Of a DNA stretch of 64,000 nucleotides, positions 1 to 11,587 are shown one piece after another; position 1 is the stretch's first letter; each line of letters opens with the position of its first letter. This stretch comes from Abelmoschus esculentus (taxonomy: Eukaryota > Streptophyta > Magnoliopsida > Malvales > Malvaceae). Under the pieces are notes generated by a model. The model was not told where the DNA came from, did no database searches, and saw nothing but the letters and a program-made list of their open reading frames with translations. The stretch spans positions 6,751,001 to 6,815,000 of the forward strand of contig JAUCBN010000028.1 of assembly GCA_035048815.1 (NCBI GenBank). The letters run 5' to 3'. A program made the translations under genes and the position numbers.

Positions 1-2762
1 GTCATCGAAATGAAATGCAAATGTATAAACTATGGTGCCTGACAAAAGCAAATAATTTTTAAAATAGCTTAAGACTTGAGAGAAATCCATCTGCGAACAA
101 TTACATCCCAAAATTAAAAGCATACCTCATCATTGGGCAAGGTACTAGCGCCAGTAATAGTAATATCTTGCTTCTTCCCAGACCCCTTATCAACGGCAGT
201 GACAGAGAGGATACCGTTGGCATCAATGTCAAATTTGACTTCAATCTGGGGAACCCCACGTGGTGCTGGTGGAATACCATCAAGACGGAAGCTGCCAAGA
301 GATTTGTTATCCTTAACAAACTCTCTTTCACCTTGGAGTACATTAATATCAACACTTGTTTGGCCATCTGCAGCTGTTGAGAATGTTTCTGATTTGGAGG
401 TTGGCAGTGTAGTGTTTCTTGGGATGATTTTGATCATTACACCACCTAGGGTTTCTAGACCAAGCGATAAAGGTGTCACATCCAAAAGCACGATATTACT
501 TACATCCCCGGATAAAACACCAGCCTACAATCAAATCGTGCAACAGAAGGGAAACATTGAAAATGGAATTTGAAACAATAATAGACAAGTTGCAGTAAAA
601 TCTATAACCAACCAATCACATTCAACTACAAAGAAAAAGACAGCAGGGTTATTGATATAATTTTAACAAGGCTAACCCACCTGAACTGCAGCCCCCAGAG
701 CAACAACTTCATCGGGATTTACTGTCACGTTAGGTTCTTTGCCAGTCATCTTCCTCACAAGTTCCTGAACAGCAGGAATACGTGTTGATCCACCGACAAG
801 AATAACCTCATCTATGTCATTAAAGGAAAGTTTTGCATCCCTCAAAGAATTCTCCACGGGTCTTTTGAGCCTACAGATCATATAGCACATAGAAATTCAA
901 AACCTCCGGTGATTAATCCCAGATACTCAGGAAAAATATGACAAGGTTTTTCATCTCTCTTTTGGAATTAACAAATTGAAATAATAAAAACACCTGTCAA
1001 GTAGGTCTGAGCACAATTCCTCAAACTTGACCCTGGTAAGGGTGGTCTCAATGTGTTTAGGCCCATCTGCAGTGGCAGTAATGAAAGGTAAACTGGAACC
1101 AAAAACAAGAAAACCATGTTATTAAATACTACAAGGGAAATGCACAAAGGAGAGCACGTACACAAAGATAACAAAGGGAGGAGAAATGCCTTAAGTTTGT
1201 CTGAGTCAAAGATGATAACTCCATTTTAGCTTTCTCCGCCGTTTCAGTTAACCGCTGAAGAGCTTGTTTGTCTTTCAAAAGATCTATGCCTTCATCTCTC
1301 TTGAAGTTTTCTGCAAGCCAGTCAACAATTCTCTGCACATAAAACACAAGACAAATGACCTACTTCAGTATTAAAATGCTACAACTAACACAGAGATAAT
1401 GCCCGTCCGAAAACCAACCTTATCAAAGTCATCACCACCCAAATGTGTGTCTCCAGATGTAGAGAGCACCTCAAACACTCCATCACCGACCTCAAGCACT
1501 GTATATATTAACAAATTTACAACAAAATATTGGCAGGCATTTTTAGCAATAAAAGATAAATAGTCATCATTGTAACTGTAAAACAAAATGATGCTTGCAG
1601 ATAATTAGCTTCTCAACCAGCCAACAGACCTGAAACATCAAAAGTACCACCTCCAAGATCAAACACAAGGATGGTTTCATTGTTCTTCTTCTCAAACCCA
1701 TATGCCAGAGAGGCAGCCGTAGGCTCATTGATAATCCGGAGAACTTCTAACCCAGCTATTCGACCAGCATCCTTTGTTGCTGTCCTCTGGGAATCATTGA
1801 AGTAAGCAGGGACAGTAACAACCGCTTTCAACACTTTATCATTCAAAAACTTTGAAGCATCATCAACCAGCTTCCTCAAAACCTATATCCAAAAGTAGCA
1901 ATAATCCATTAGCCATAGAAACACTGAAAAAACGAAAAAGAAAGAAAAAAATCGCGAGGCTCCATTAGGCATTAACCCATATTGAAAACTATTGATTTCT
2001 ATTCAAAACTTAAAGATTCCATTAGCACTGCATTCATAGCTAATAAAATGAAATAACTTTAGATAGCAGAGAACAACCCCAAGTCCCTACTAAACATACA
2101 AACTATGAATTCTTATTCAAACCTTAAAAAAACTTCAGCAGCAATGAATTTACAGCAAATAAATTGAAATGTCCATAATTTTTTTGTTCCAGAAAGGCAT
2201 AACAAAGAACAAAGCCGGTAATAATATATACCTGAGCTGAAATTTCCTCAGCTGCGAATCGTTTACCGATGGCCGGACACTCGAGCTTCACATTCCCATT
2301 CTCATCTCTACTTACCTTGTAAGAAATCTGCTTGGATTCCTCATCCACTTCCGACATTTTCCTTCCTATAAATCTCTTAACAGAGAAAAACGTATTCTCA
2401 GGGTTCACAACAGCTTGCCGTTTAGCAATCTGCCCAACCAACCTATCCCCATTCTTGGTATAAGCTACCACGGAAGGCGTCGTTCTCTGCCCTTCAGCGT
2501 TCGTAATAATCGTTGGTTTCCCTCCTTCCATGGCCGCTACGGCGGAGTTCGTAGTCCCCAGATCGATTCCCACCACTTTCACCGGCCCAAACCGCTTAAC
2601 GTTGTTGGTTTTAACACGCCGTGAGAAGGCGGCGTTCAACGGTGACGGTTTTCCCAGTCTCTGACCGAAGAAAACAGTTCTGGGTGATTGGTGGTTGGGT
2701 TTTCTCGATGAAGGGAAGCCGATACCTCCAAGGACGTTGATTTGAGCAGTGGAGGAAGCCAT
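1..2762 (-). CDS. cpHSC70: Stromal (chloroplast) 70-kDa heat shock protein, 3' end outside window
   Basis: ATP-driven chaperone of the chloroplast stroma, for folding and import of plastid proteins (family knowledge). Coding exons on the minus strand, joined in frame with splice signals seen: 2762-2232, 1882-1630, 1498-1419, 1332-1190, 1092-994, 870-681, 524-126, giving 565 codons; the last roughly 140-150 residues of the family lie beyond base 1. The first ~60 residues are rich in Ser, Arg and Pro and lack acidic residues, as in a transit peptide. Visible Hsp70 signatures: phosphate-1 GIDLGTTNS (residues 65-73), DLGGGTFDVS (252-261), ILVGGSTR (392-399), and the interdomain linker plus start of the substrate domain LLDVTPLSLGLE (445-456). 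The start at 2762 is the first Met and gives a normal transit peptide. All introns are GT-AG except 1093-1189, which starts GC. No stops or shifts, so it is probably active. A mitochondrial Hsp70 is less likely, judging by the plastid-like N-terminus and linker. Confidence 0.95.
1093..1189 (-). other. GC-AG intron in the plastid Hsp70 gene
   Basis: On the minus strand the upstream exon ends ...TTAAG and the intron begins GCATTT; it ends ...TTCCAG. The joined codons read Asn-Leu-Ser-Leu-Pro-Phe-Ile, the expected Hsp70 sequence at this place, and the phase (2) matches on both sides. Using a GT further downstream would add residues foreign to the family. The other six introns with visible donors are GT. 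Confidence 0.85.
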
Positions 2763-3396
2763 TTTTGATGTATATGTAATGAAAACACCAACAAATACAA
2801 GAACAGCGGTTAAAGGAGGGTTTAGGATTCAAAAACTTTGGAAAAGAGAGAAACCCTACGTTTACGAAGGGAAAGAGAGAGCGAAGAAGGGAAGGTGAGG
2901 GGCTTTAAGCAGAGCTGCGTTTTGGTTTAGGATAGGAAGATAGACTTTGGTGGAATTTCGAAAAGGGTTTTCTTTGTTTTGGGGCAAACAATAAACCGCA
3001 TAAATGGTGACTGAATTTAAAGGTAAATTCATTTTAATTACTGTATTTTTAAAATATTCAATAAGTTCCTTATTGTTAACTTCTGTTAGAAACTAATGCC
3101 TATTTCTCCTTAATAAAGAATAATTAAATTATAATAATCATCACTCAAGTTTCTTTTTACTCATATTTTAATTATTATAGTTTAATTTTTTGTAATTCAA
3201 TAACTTAACTTTTTGAATTGTTAATGTTTTGGTTCAATTATATTTTAATAAGCAAAATAAAAAAATATTACTTAAATCAAATATTTCAATTATCTAATTT
3301 AATCGGTATAATATAAGATCAAGAATTGAATAATTTGAAATTACTAATTTGAAATTAATAGTTAACCAAAATAATTTTTAAAGATTAACCAAATTT
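2763..3396. other. Hsp70 leader/promoter and AT-rich intergenic DNA
   Basis: The first ~170 bases left of element A's side of the Hsp70 start (2763-2930) are purine-rich and should hold its 5' untranslated leader and core promoter. From about 3000 the sequence is AT-rich without an open frame. I looked for an alternating GAA/TTC heat shock element and saw only an off-spaced GAA-TTC-GAA group near 2954, so I do not call one. Confidence 0.4.
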
Positions 3397-5578
3397 TGTA
3401 ACGACACGGATTTCCCGTATTCGAGTGTCGGTTTAACCCGAGGTTTTGGGTTTCGGTTTTGGGCCCGTGTGGTGAGGTTTAGGCTTTGTTGGGTTTTTAG
3501 CTTGTTTGGGTTGAGTGTTGGGATTTGTTTAGTGAGGGTGTTTTGATAATCCTCTAATTGAGGACAAAGAAAAGGGAAAAGAGAAAAGAGAGAGTGTTCT
3601 GTAGAAGTGAGATCATCCCTTCTTTTATTTCTTCCTATCACATTCATCTTTGTATCAAGAAAAGAGAGTGCAAGATTGAATCTTTAGAGTTTTGGTGAGG
3701 AATCTCGTTTTGGTGTTGAAGGGTAAGTTGTTTGGTTGTTGGAGATCTATTTAAAGAGGTAGAAATGTCTTGGTTTGGTGAAGATGTGGGTTTATGAGTA
3801 TAGTTTAGAAGAAAAAAGAGAATGAGGTTTTAGGGGTTTAAATCTCAGTTTCTTGTGTCTTTGATATTCTAAGAATCTCTTAAGGGATGTCTAATGTTTG
3901 GTTTAACATCTCTTATAGAGAGGGAAGTATGAGAGCCTTCCACTAGCCTTGAAAAAAAGAAAGCTTGAGGAGGAGAAGAATGACGTTTTGTTGTTGTTTT
4001 AGCTCAAGGTTGGTACTCTCAACTCTTCTCTTTATCATTCATATCATGTAGTTTGCATACATGTAGATATTTATGTTTGAATGCTTGGTTTTAAGCTTGA
4101 AATGCATTAATGGTGGATTTTGGTTTAATGTGATTTTGGGCCTAAAGATGATGATAAATCACTCTAAACATCAATAATAAGTAGTAGGAATACTTTAGGA
4201 TCAATTAGATTAAGTTTGAGGAAGAATCTCTAAAATTTCTAAGTGTAGACCTGCAAGTCATACAGGTGGTATCGATACCGGTGACCCGAGTATTGATACC
4301 CCTGAGAGAGAAATGGGCTTCTTGGCTAGGGTATCGAAACCTGATTTGATACCGAAACCTATAGTAGCTTTTCCAGGCATTTTTGATTCGATACTAGTAT
4401 CGAATCAGATAATCCCCCTTGCGTTGACCTTGGAGTTAGTCAAAGGATATCGATACCAATTTTGATATCAGTGTTTCGATACCCTTTTTTGGTGGGTATC
4501 GATATAGGGTGTTTCGATACCCTATATAAGGGTATCGATATCCCTGTGTAGTTTTGCCAAGTTTGAGTAGAGTTTTGGGGCTTAGTGATTTTAATAAATA
4601 GTTTCATTAATCTAAAAGCTGTGAAACGAATTATTAAACTAAGATTGATGTTATAATCCCGAAAGACTAAATTGAGATAATCTTAATATATCTTGTTGTA
4701 CTAAGATCCTTGGTGGATCGTTTGTGTGGTTTGAGTCCTTATGTGTTGGAAATCTGAATATCTATAAGTGTTACAATACGTTAAAGGCCATCCGATGTAA
4801 TATGCCAAGTGATGTATTGAAGACTTTTATTCTGAGTGTTGGGCGATCTCACTTAAAGATGTTCGATGTAACATTCTGAGCATGAGATTGGTTGGGCGGC
4901 CTTCATCCCTTTCTGAATGTTCGTTGACCTCGTTCGAAGATGTCCAATGTAACATTCTGGGCATAGGATTTGAGGGCAGCCTCAATCCTGAGTGTAGGAT
5001 CCCGATGTTGTTTGGATGCGGGTCTCACTCTTATATGTTATACTATTGTGACTGTATATGTTGTGTGCGATAATGTACATTCATATATGCCATGTGATAG
5101 GAGAACATGCTAGACCATCATATCATGTACGATGTTTATATGTTTTGCTTTATTGCTTATGATATTCATGATGTTGGCCGAGTTTAGCGTATCCACTAAG
5201 CTTTCGTAGCTCAATGTTCGAAATGTGTTTTCGTGTATGGGTTAGGTAAAGTCGGTTCCATGGAGAACCATCAAGGTTTGGATTTCAGTATCGACCGTGT
5301 TGTTAGAGTATATTTATTAGATAGTGGGCTAGTACTATGTTGAACCCTATATGTAATTTGTAACTCTGTCTATTTAATTTGGGTCGAATGTTTAATGATT
5401 TTATAATATTTTGGAGCTCCGTTTACTTAAAACTATTTTGGGCTTATATTTAACTCGTATGAATTTTATGAATTAGTTTTGGACTTGGGTTTGCCTTATT
5501 ATTTGGCTTTGGAAAGAAATTTTGAAATACAGGTCTTGGGCCGGAGGCTCAATATGACACCAGGTCGAGGGTGTTACA
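3397..5578 (+). repeat. 5' LTR of element A (2182 bp)
   Basis: Begins TGTAACGACACGG and ends GGTGTTACA, so the termini form the TGTAAC/GTTACA inverted pair usual for this group; a primer-binding site follows directly. The left half is transcribed-looking pyrimidine/purine-rich sequence, the middle holds a cluster of short palindromes (4268-4543). No second copy was found for an age estimate. Confidence 0.8.
4268..4543. repeat. Cluster of TATCGATA-type palindromes in LTR A
   Basis: At least eight copies of the 12-mer GGTATCGATACC or one- to three-base variants (GTATTGATACC, GGTATCGAAACC, TTTCGATACCC) lie at irregular spacing. Similar clusters occur in the LTRs of elements E and I in this window. 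Function unknown. Confidence 0.75.
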
Positions 5579-5583
5579 TTTAG

Positions 5584-5595
5584 TAATATCAGAGC
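5584..5595 (+). promoter_or_regulatory. Primer-binding site of element A (degenerate)
   Basis: TAATATCAGAGC five bases after the LTR; it differs at two positions from TGGTATCAGAGC, the usual complement of the initiator-Met tRNA 3' end. Confidence 0.65.
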
Positions 5596-5754
5596 CTAGG
5601 TTGAGTCGGTTTTTAGGAAGTCCTCGGGGAAGTCTAGTATGTTGTATAGGTGTTAGACAAGTACTTGTCTACGAGTCGATATAGTACCTCTTTTTAAAGC
5701 TAAAATTTTGATGGTGTAATCTTGTTATTGTTGTTTATACAGAAATGGTTAAGT

Positions 5755-6960
5755 ATGTCGAGTCGTGTTAGAGATCAAGAGGAAAGTTAGGGTTCTCGGG
5801 GAGGAGACTTCGATTATGAGTTTAAGCCTGATGAGGAGGTTCCATCGGACAATGTAGTTGGTCAAGGGGCCAACTACTTTGCTCAGTTGAACCGGACTCT
5901 ATGCAGGATATTGAGAGCTATACCGAGTCCATCTTCTACTCCTTCTGAGGCATCGGTTGAGAGGGTGCAGAGATAGGGAGCTGTCGAATTCTTTGGTACG
6001 GGTTAGGATAATCCTGTATAGGAGGATCAGTGGTTACATGATACAAGGTGGATCATGAGACAAATTAGGCTGAGATCATAGGGTAACCTATCATGTGTGT
6101 TGTCATTTCTGAAGGGCAACGCGAGAGAGTGGTTGGAGACAGTACAGTAGGGTTGGTATCCTCGTCATCCCAAGTAGGAGGACTTTCTTGAGAAGTTCGA
6201 GAGCAAGTATATGAGTGAGACCCACATCGACACCTTGTGGGAGCGGTTTACCCATCTTGTTCAGGGGAACCGTTCTATCTTTGCTTACGAATAAGAGTTT
6301 ATGTAGTTAAGACTTTACGCCCTAGAGCTTGTTGCTACAGAAAATATGAGGTACAAGAGGTTTATGAGATGTTTGAGGAAGGAGATCTAGACTTATCTCA
6401 CTGCTAGACCACCTAAAGTGTTTTTAGAGTTAGTTGTCAGTGCTAAATCCCTTGAGCAGGCTTAGGGATTGGCCTATGGGCCGTCTATGGACAGAGAGTT
6501 ACCGATGGAGCTAGTTAAAGTCATACGGGTAACTCTCAGTCTCACTCTGGTAGGAGTAGGAACCGTTGGAACCAGAAAAGAGAAGCATCAAATTAGGGTT
6601 CAAGGTCAGACCTGAGGTTAGAGTCCATGGGATGTAGGTGGCAGTCTATGTTTTCTTCTACTGGAGGTCCCGAGAGTTTACAAAGGAGTGTCAGTGTTAG
6701 ACTTGTAGGCGTTGTGGCCGAATCCATCGAGGAGAGTGTTGGGGCAATGTTAGAGTTTGTTTTCAGTGTAAGTCTCCGGATCATATTATGAGAGACTATT
6801 TTAAGGCTGTGACGTCTCTTCCCAGTCAGACTCAGAGGTCTGTGTTCTAGGCTCAGAGGGGTCATGGTTTTTCGCGTGGCGGAGCTAGCCATGCTTTAGG
6901 AGGCACCTTTTAGTCCACTGCTAGAGCACCGACGAGACAGTATACAGTTATGGCATAAGA
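5755..6960 (+). pseudogene. gag of element A (broken)
   Basis: Starts at an ATG at 5755 and soon meets stops (about a dozen codons in). Recognisable capsid-type stretches (WLEIVQ-like, 'FLRGEARDW'-type region around 6110-6130) are followed by two zinc knuckles at 6704-6799: CX2CX3HX3C and CX2CX4HX4Y. The last ligand of the second knuckle is Tyr in place of Cys. Nonfunctional. Confidence 0.7.
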
Positions 6961-8335
6961 GGATTGTGTAACTACTGATGTTATCTCAGGTACGTTCAGT
7001 TTGTTTTCAGTACCTATAGTTGCTCTTGTGGACTCGGGGTCTACCCACTCGTATATCCGTAGTGGGATATCTCAGTAGTGGGGGTTACCAGCGGAGGATC
7101 TTGAGGTAAGAATCCGTGTGAAAATCCCGTTGGGGCTAGATGTGCTAGTAGATAAGGTTTATCATAGGTGTTCGATCAAAGTGTAAAGGTCTATCTTCCC
7201 GACCGACCTTATGGTCTTTCCATTTTAGGAGTTTGACGCAATCCTAGGGATAGATTGGTTGTTCAAACACGATGCAAGTTTAGGGTGTAGATCTAAGAGT
7301 TTGAAGCTACGAGTGGCTGATAGATCTAAGAGTTTGAAGCTACGAGTGGCTGATAGATCTAAGCTTGTTGTAAGTGGTGAGAGGAAGCCTTGTTTACCTA
7401 ATGTTGTATCAACTTTAGCAGCTCAGAGGTTAATCCAGCAGGGTTGTGCGGCCTTCTTAGCTCACATGGTGGATGTGAGTATCGAGAGTTCCGTGTTGGA
7501 GAGTTTGAGGACAGTTTGTAAGTACTCTGATGTGTTTTCAGAGGATTTGCCTAGTTTACCTCCCGACCTTGAGTTGAAGTTCCAAATAGAGGTATTGCTA
7601 GGAATGACATCGGTGTCTATAGCATCGTATCGTTTGGCACCAGTAGAGATGAGGGAGTTGAAGCAACAGATCCAGGAGTTTCTTAAGAGAAGTTTTATCA
7701 GATTGAGTGTGTCACCCTAGAGAGCGTCGGTTTGTTTGTTAAGTAGAAGGACGAATCGATGAGGATGTGCATCGATTACCGTCAGCTCAATAAGGTCACA
7801 ATCAATAACCGTTATCCTTTGCCAATGATCGATGACATGTTCGATTAGTTGAGGGGTGCTAGTGTGTTTTCTAAGATAGATCTAAGATCAAGGTACTATC
7901 AATTGAAGGTGGTGGATGAGGATGTCCAGAAGACTGCCTTTAGGATGTGGTACGGATATTATGAGTTTCTAGTGATGTCGTTTGGGCTCAAGAATACACC
8001 TACAGCTTTTATGGATTTGATGAACCGAATCTTTCAGCCGTATCTAGATCAGTTTGTGGTTGTGTTCATCGATGATATCTTGGTGTATTCACGCTCAGGC
8101 GAGTAGCATGAATATCACCTAAGGGTAGTTCTTCAGGTATTGAGGGATAGACGTCTGTACGCCAAGTTCAGTAAGTGTGAGTTCTGGTTGTCTGAGGTGG
8201 CGTTTTTTATCCATATAGTTGCAGCAGATGGAATACGAGTAGATCCCCAGAAGATCCAAGCTGTGGTGGAATGGAAACCACCAAAAAATGTATCGAAAGT
8301 CTATAGTTTTCTTGAACTTACCGGATACTTCGAAA
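6961..8335 (+). pseudogene. Protease and reverse transcriptase of element A (broken)
   Basis: Protease active site DSGSTHS lies near 7031. RT domain 7741-8335: MCIDYRQLNK, VFSKIDLRSRYYQLKV, FGLKNTPTAFMDLMN and the catalytic VFIDDILVYSRS are readable, the metal-binding Asp pair being intact here. Stops interrupt the frame (before 7741, near 7846, at 8104-8106). Sequence related to pol ends at 8335, just before the motif that leads to RNase H. Confidence 0.8.
7289..7354 (+). repeat. 33-bp direct tandem duplication in pol of element A
   Basis: Two identical 33-bp units (7289-7321, 7322-7354) beginning AGATCTAAGAG, followed by the start of a third unit (AGATCTAAG). The duplication is in frame and repeats RSKSLKLRVAD. 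Confidence 0.9.
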
Positions 8336-9017
8336 AAGGATGGTTGGCTTGTGCTAACCAGAATAAAAATTATTACTTTTTGAAATTTAATTTTAGCATT
8401 GCCTTCACTCAACTCAAGTTTGATTGTTATTACTTTTATGACTCGTCTCAATGAGTTTTCTTCTATCTCAAAGTTAGGGTTAACACATGCCCTTAAGTTA
8501 CAAAATCTATACTCTATTGGACCAGACAAAGTATCATGGCAAAAGTTTGCCTCAAATCTCCATATTATCTTATATTTAAGATTTTGCTATTACTTTGAAT
8601 ATTTTTCTTCTTTATAGTGATTGTTCTCACTCTCATGTTCGAGGTTAGATTACTTAAAGTACATCTTTAAAATTTTTGTTGTGAATTCTTCTTCTTTTAT
8701 TTTGATTAATTGTTTAATTTTTATCTCGAGAATATCTTTATTGTTAAGTTGATTGGATATCCTTATACTCCAATAAGATTTTTGCCCCAAATTTTTATTA
8801 CTTACTCTTATTCTCTTATTGCTAGCAACACTTTGATCTCTTCATCAACAAGCTCAAACAATCTTCTCTTATTCATACTAGCTTGGATTCTCAAAAGATA
8901 ATACTACTTTATATATAAAACGATATCCTTCTCTTTGAAGAGACACCTCATACCATACATTGTCTATTCTCTTTGGACCTTAACAACTTTTCCTAATCTA
9001 AGATGATTATTTATATC
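8336..9017. other. Unassigned AT-rich segment, target of a solo LTR
   Basis: Sequence changes character right after the RT relic. Short open frames here (for example 8399-8617 plus) have no motif I recognise. The solo LTR at 9018 split this segment, which resumes at 9990. Confidence 0.4.
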
Positions 9018-9989
9018 TGTTGGAAAAATGGTATGGTACATGGACATTTGAGCTTAAATTTGAGTGGGTTTCATGTACCATACCTATGACATACAACACT
9101 TTTGTTAATTAAATTTGTATATTTACATGCTCAAAATGTTCAACGGGTGAATGAGAAATTGTTTCTCAATGTAACCCTATGGTGTTGAAAAAATAAGATG
9201 AAAAGTAGAATATTTCAAACTTGTTGGGAACATAGATTTATAAAGCTTTATATATAAAAGATCTTCATGTTATTATTGGAAATAAGTCAAAGGCTTGAAT
9301 TAGACACCCTGGTATGCCTAGACTATGATTAGGCACTTTGGGCTAGCATTAGTTGACTTTTATAAAAGTCAAAGATGGGCCTTGGACCTTTGGACTTCTA
9401 AAATGATAGAATTTTTCTACTTTTCTAACTTAATTTTTTCAATAGATACTATAGAATTAAACCATCTTTTATAAAGTTGCAGACCCTTCAGCTAGTTGTA
9501 ACCTCTAATTTATTTGGATTAATTCTTTGATAAATACCATTTTAAATTCTGGGAGTTGTAACTCTTCAAGAATTGTTAATTATAGATTAATTCTGTAATT
9601 AAACATGCCCCATGCCTGAACTATAAAAGGAGACTCATTGTTCTTATCTTAATACACTAAAAATCATAAACATCCTCTAGCCAAATTCTTGATAGTGTTC
9701 TGCTTCTGTGAAGTTCGTCGTTGTAGTAAAAGTTGCGTTGCTCTCTTTGTTGCTTTCCACCATTGTATCCTGGGAGGCATACGCTCCATAGAAACTCCAA
9801 CTTTGGGAGAGGACAATCTATTTTAAAGACACTGTGATAGCACAAGCCTCGGTCAAAGTTTTTCAGAATCGTTTATTGTTTTTTTCTTTGGTTTCTGTGA
9901 TCTTTATATTTTCATTTTATATGTTTTATTTCATTCGCAGAAATTATTTTTAACAATTTAATAACTTGCTTCGTTTATTTTTACTAACA
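9018..9989 (+). mobile_element. Solo LTR (972 bp) with 5-bp target duplication
   Basis: Begins TGTTGGAAAAATGG and ends TTTTTACTAACA, flanked on both sides by ATATC (9013-9017 and 9990-9994), a perfect 5-bp target duplication. A TATA-like CTATAAAAGG at 9621-9630 sets the orientation as plus. No internal region is present, so two LTRs recombined to leave one. The TGTTGG start and length fit Ty1-copia, but without pol the superfamily is inferred. Confidence 0.85.
9621..9630 (+). promoter_or_regulatory. TATA-like box in solo LTR
   Basis: CTATAAAAGG followed about 30 bases later by a pyrimidine-rich start region, as expected for the U3/R border of an LTR. Confidence 0.45.
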
Positions 9990-11587
9990 ATATCGATAAC
10001 TTTGCATATTGAAATCAATAAAAGAATTTTTTTTCTAAAAAATAATGTGTTAATTAGAATTTTAATGGATGATACCTTTATAAATAGATATACAAGGATT
10101 GAAGTCTTCCCCCCCCCAAAAAAAAAAAAAAAAAAAAAAATATAACACCTTGGATATTGAATGCGAGAGTGTCTTAGATTTATCTTTCGGTGCTCAATAG
10201 ATCACTTTTGAATATTGTGACAATATTTAAAGTCATGATATTTTTTATGAACTACTCGATTCGTCCTCATGATTATGATATTTGCTTGATCTATTTGAAA
10301 ACTACTCATTTTAGTTTTTAATATTTGTCTCTTCTCGCAACTTAGTTTGAGAATTCGTGATGTAAGTATGTGCTTTTGATTGTATCTAGCTATTACTAGA
10401 TTTGTTTATCTCTCTTTTGTTTCTCCCATTTTTTTTAAAAAAAATCAACTCATCACAATCCTTAGTCCTTTCATCGGATAAAGAAGGGTGTCTTGAAGAC
10501 GTACATGGCAAAAGCGGAGACAAATGTAAAAACATACCTATGATATACAACACTTTTGTTAATAACAAGTATGTGTGAAAAATCTCTTGAAGGACAAAAG
10601 ATCATAGGAATGAACAACTGAAGTTTAAGTACTGTTTAGAAGAATAATAAAAAATAAAAATGATTGCTTTTAAAATTTTGAACGACTATCAAATGAAAGA
10701 ATAGAAAAATATATATTAAATATATTGTTAATTTTAATATTATATCGGGTGTCACTTTTTTAATATGTTGCGTGAATATAAGTAGTATCTCTTTAATTTT
10801 TTAGTCTTTTAATAATGCATGCACACCGTACACACATGATGCTCAAAACCAATCACCTAAATGAATTATACCATCCTTTACTATTGAGACCACGCCACAA
10901 GTTCATATCACGTGTCACTTTAATATATAATCTAAGTATTTTTTTAATTTTTAAATATAAATATTTTTATTTTTAAGGATCAAGGATAAAATTAAAAAAA
11001 TAATAAAACATTGATGATTAATCTATCAATTATTTTTTAAATAAATATGTTTTTTTGAAAATAAATACCACATGTCAAAATTTTAATAGACCAAAAGTCC
11101 ACATCAACTTATACGACATAAACGTATAAACTGATTAACAACAAAATAACTCAAGTATTAAATTAAAAAAAAAACTATATACAATATTAACAAATAGAGA
11201 ATAATTCATGTTTTATTATATTCTTTTAAATTATAAATTTTAAATCCACTTAGTATTTTTTTAATTTTTTTCTTTTAAATAAAATTAAAATTAAAATTAA
11301 GATTTATCAATAATAATAATAATAATATTTCCCATAATAAAATTAAAATTAAGTTGTTTTCTTTCTTTTCCCTAAAAATGGAGTTTGTCATCGTGCGATG
11401 TAACAGCCCGGTAACATAGGCCTTTTTCTCCACAGATAAAATCCGTTATTCACTTCATCAAATTAATTAATTTGTTGTATACGATTTCTGAAAAACCAAC
11501 GGAGCCCTAAACAAAGTGCTCCTACAAAAGCTTTGGCGGGCAATTGGTAAAACGCTGCAAGACACTCGACTCTCATCAAATTTCCAG
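9990..11587. other. Intergenic AT-rich DNA and exonuclease promoter region
   Basis: Contains a homopolymer pair, nine C then about 23 A (10109-10140). At 10533-10563 a ~30-bp stretch resembles bases 9082-9110 of the solo LTR, perhaps an LTR scrap. No coding region seen. The exonuclease promoter and leader should lie between about 11300 and 11587. Confidence 0.4.

Larger units (their letters stand above)
3397..8335 (+). mobile_element. Element A: decayed, 3'-truncated Ty3-gypsy retrotransposon
   Basis: Order of parts: 5' LTR (3397-5578), Met-tRNA-type primer site, gag with two zinc knuckles, aspartic protease, reverse transcriptase. The gag-pro-RT motifs resemble the Del/Tekay branch of Ty3-gypsy. 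Homology stops abruptly at the end of the RT connection region, so RNase H, integrase and 3' LTR are missing from this place and I found no matching 3' LTR elsewhere in the window. Many in-frame stops show long decay. Confidence 0.85.

Noticed and set aside
133..573. 146-codon plus-strand frame
   Set aside because: It is antisense to Hsp70 exon 7, which has clear family motifs and splice sites on the other strand.
2415..2624. 69-codon plus-strand frame
   Set aside because: Antisense shadow of Hsp70 exon 1.
2940..2975. Heat shock element upstream of Hsp70
   Set aside because: GAA and TTC words are present but spacing does not fit alternating pentamers.
4268..4543. CRISPR-like array
   Set aside because: Repeats are short, variable and unevenly spaced, lie within an LTR, and the DNA is plant nuclear.
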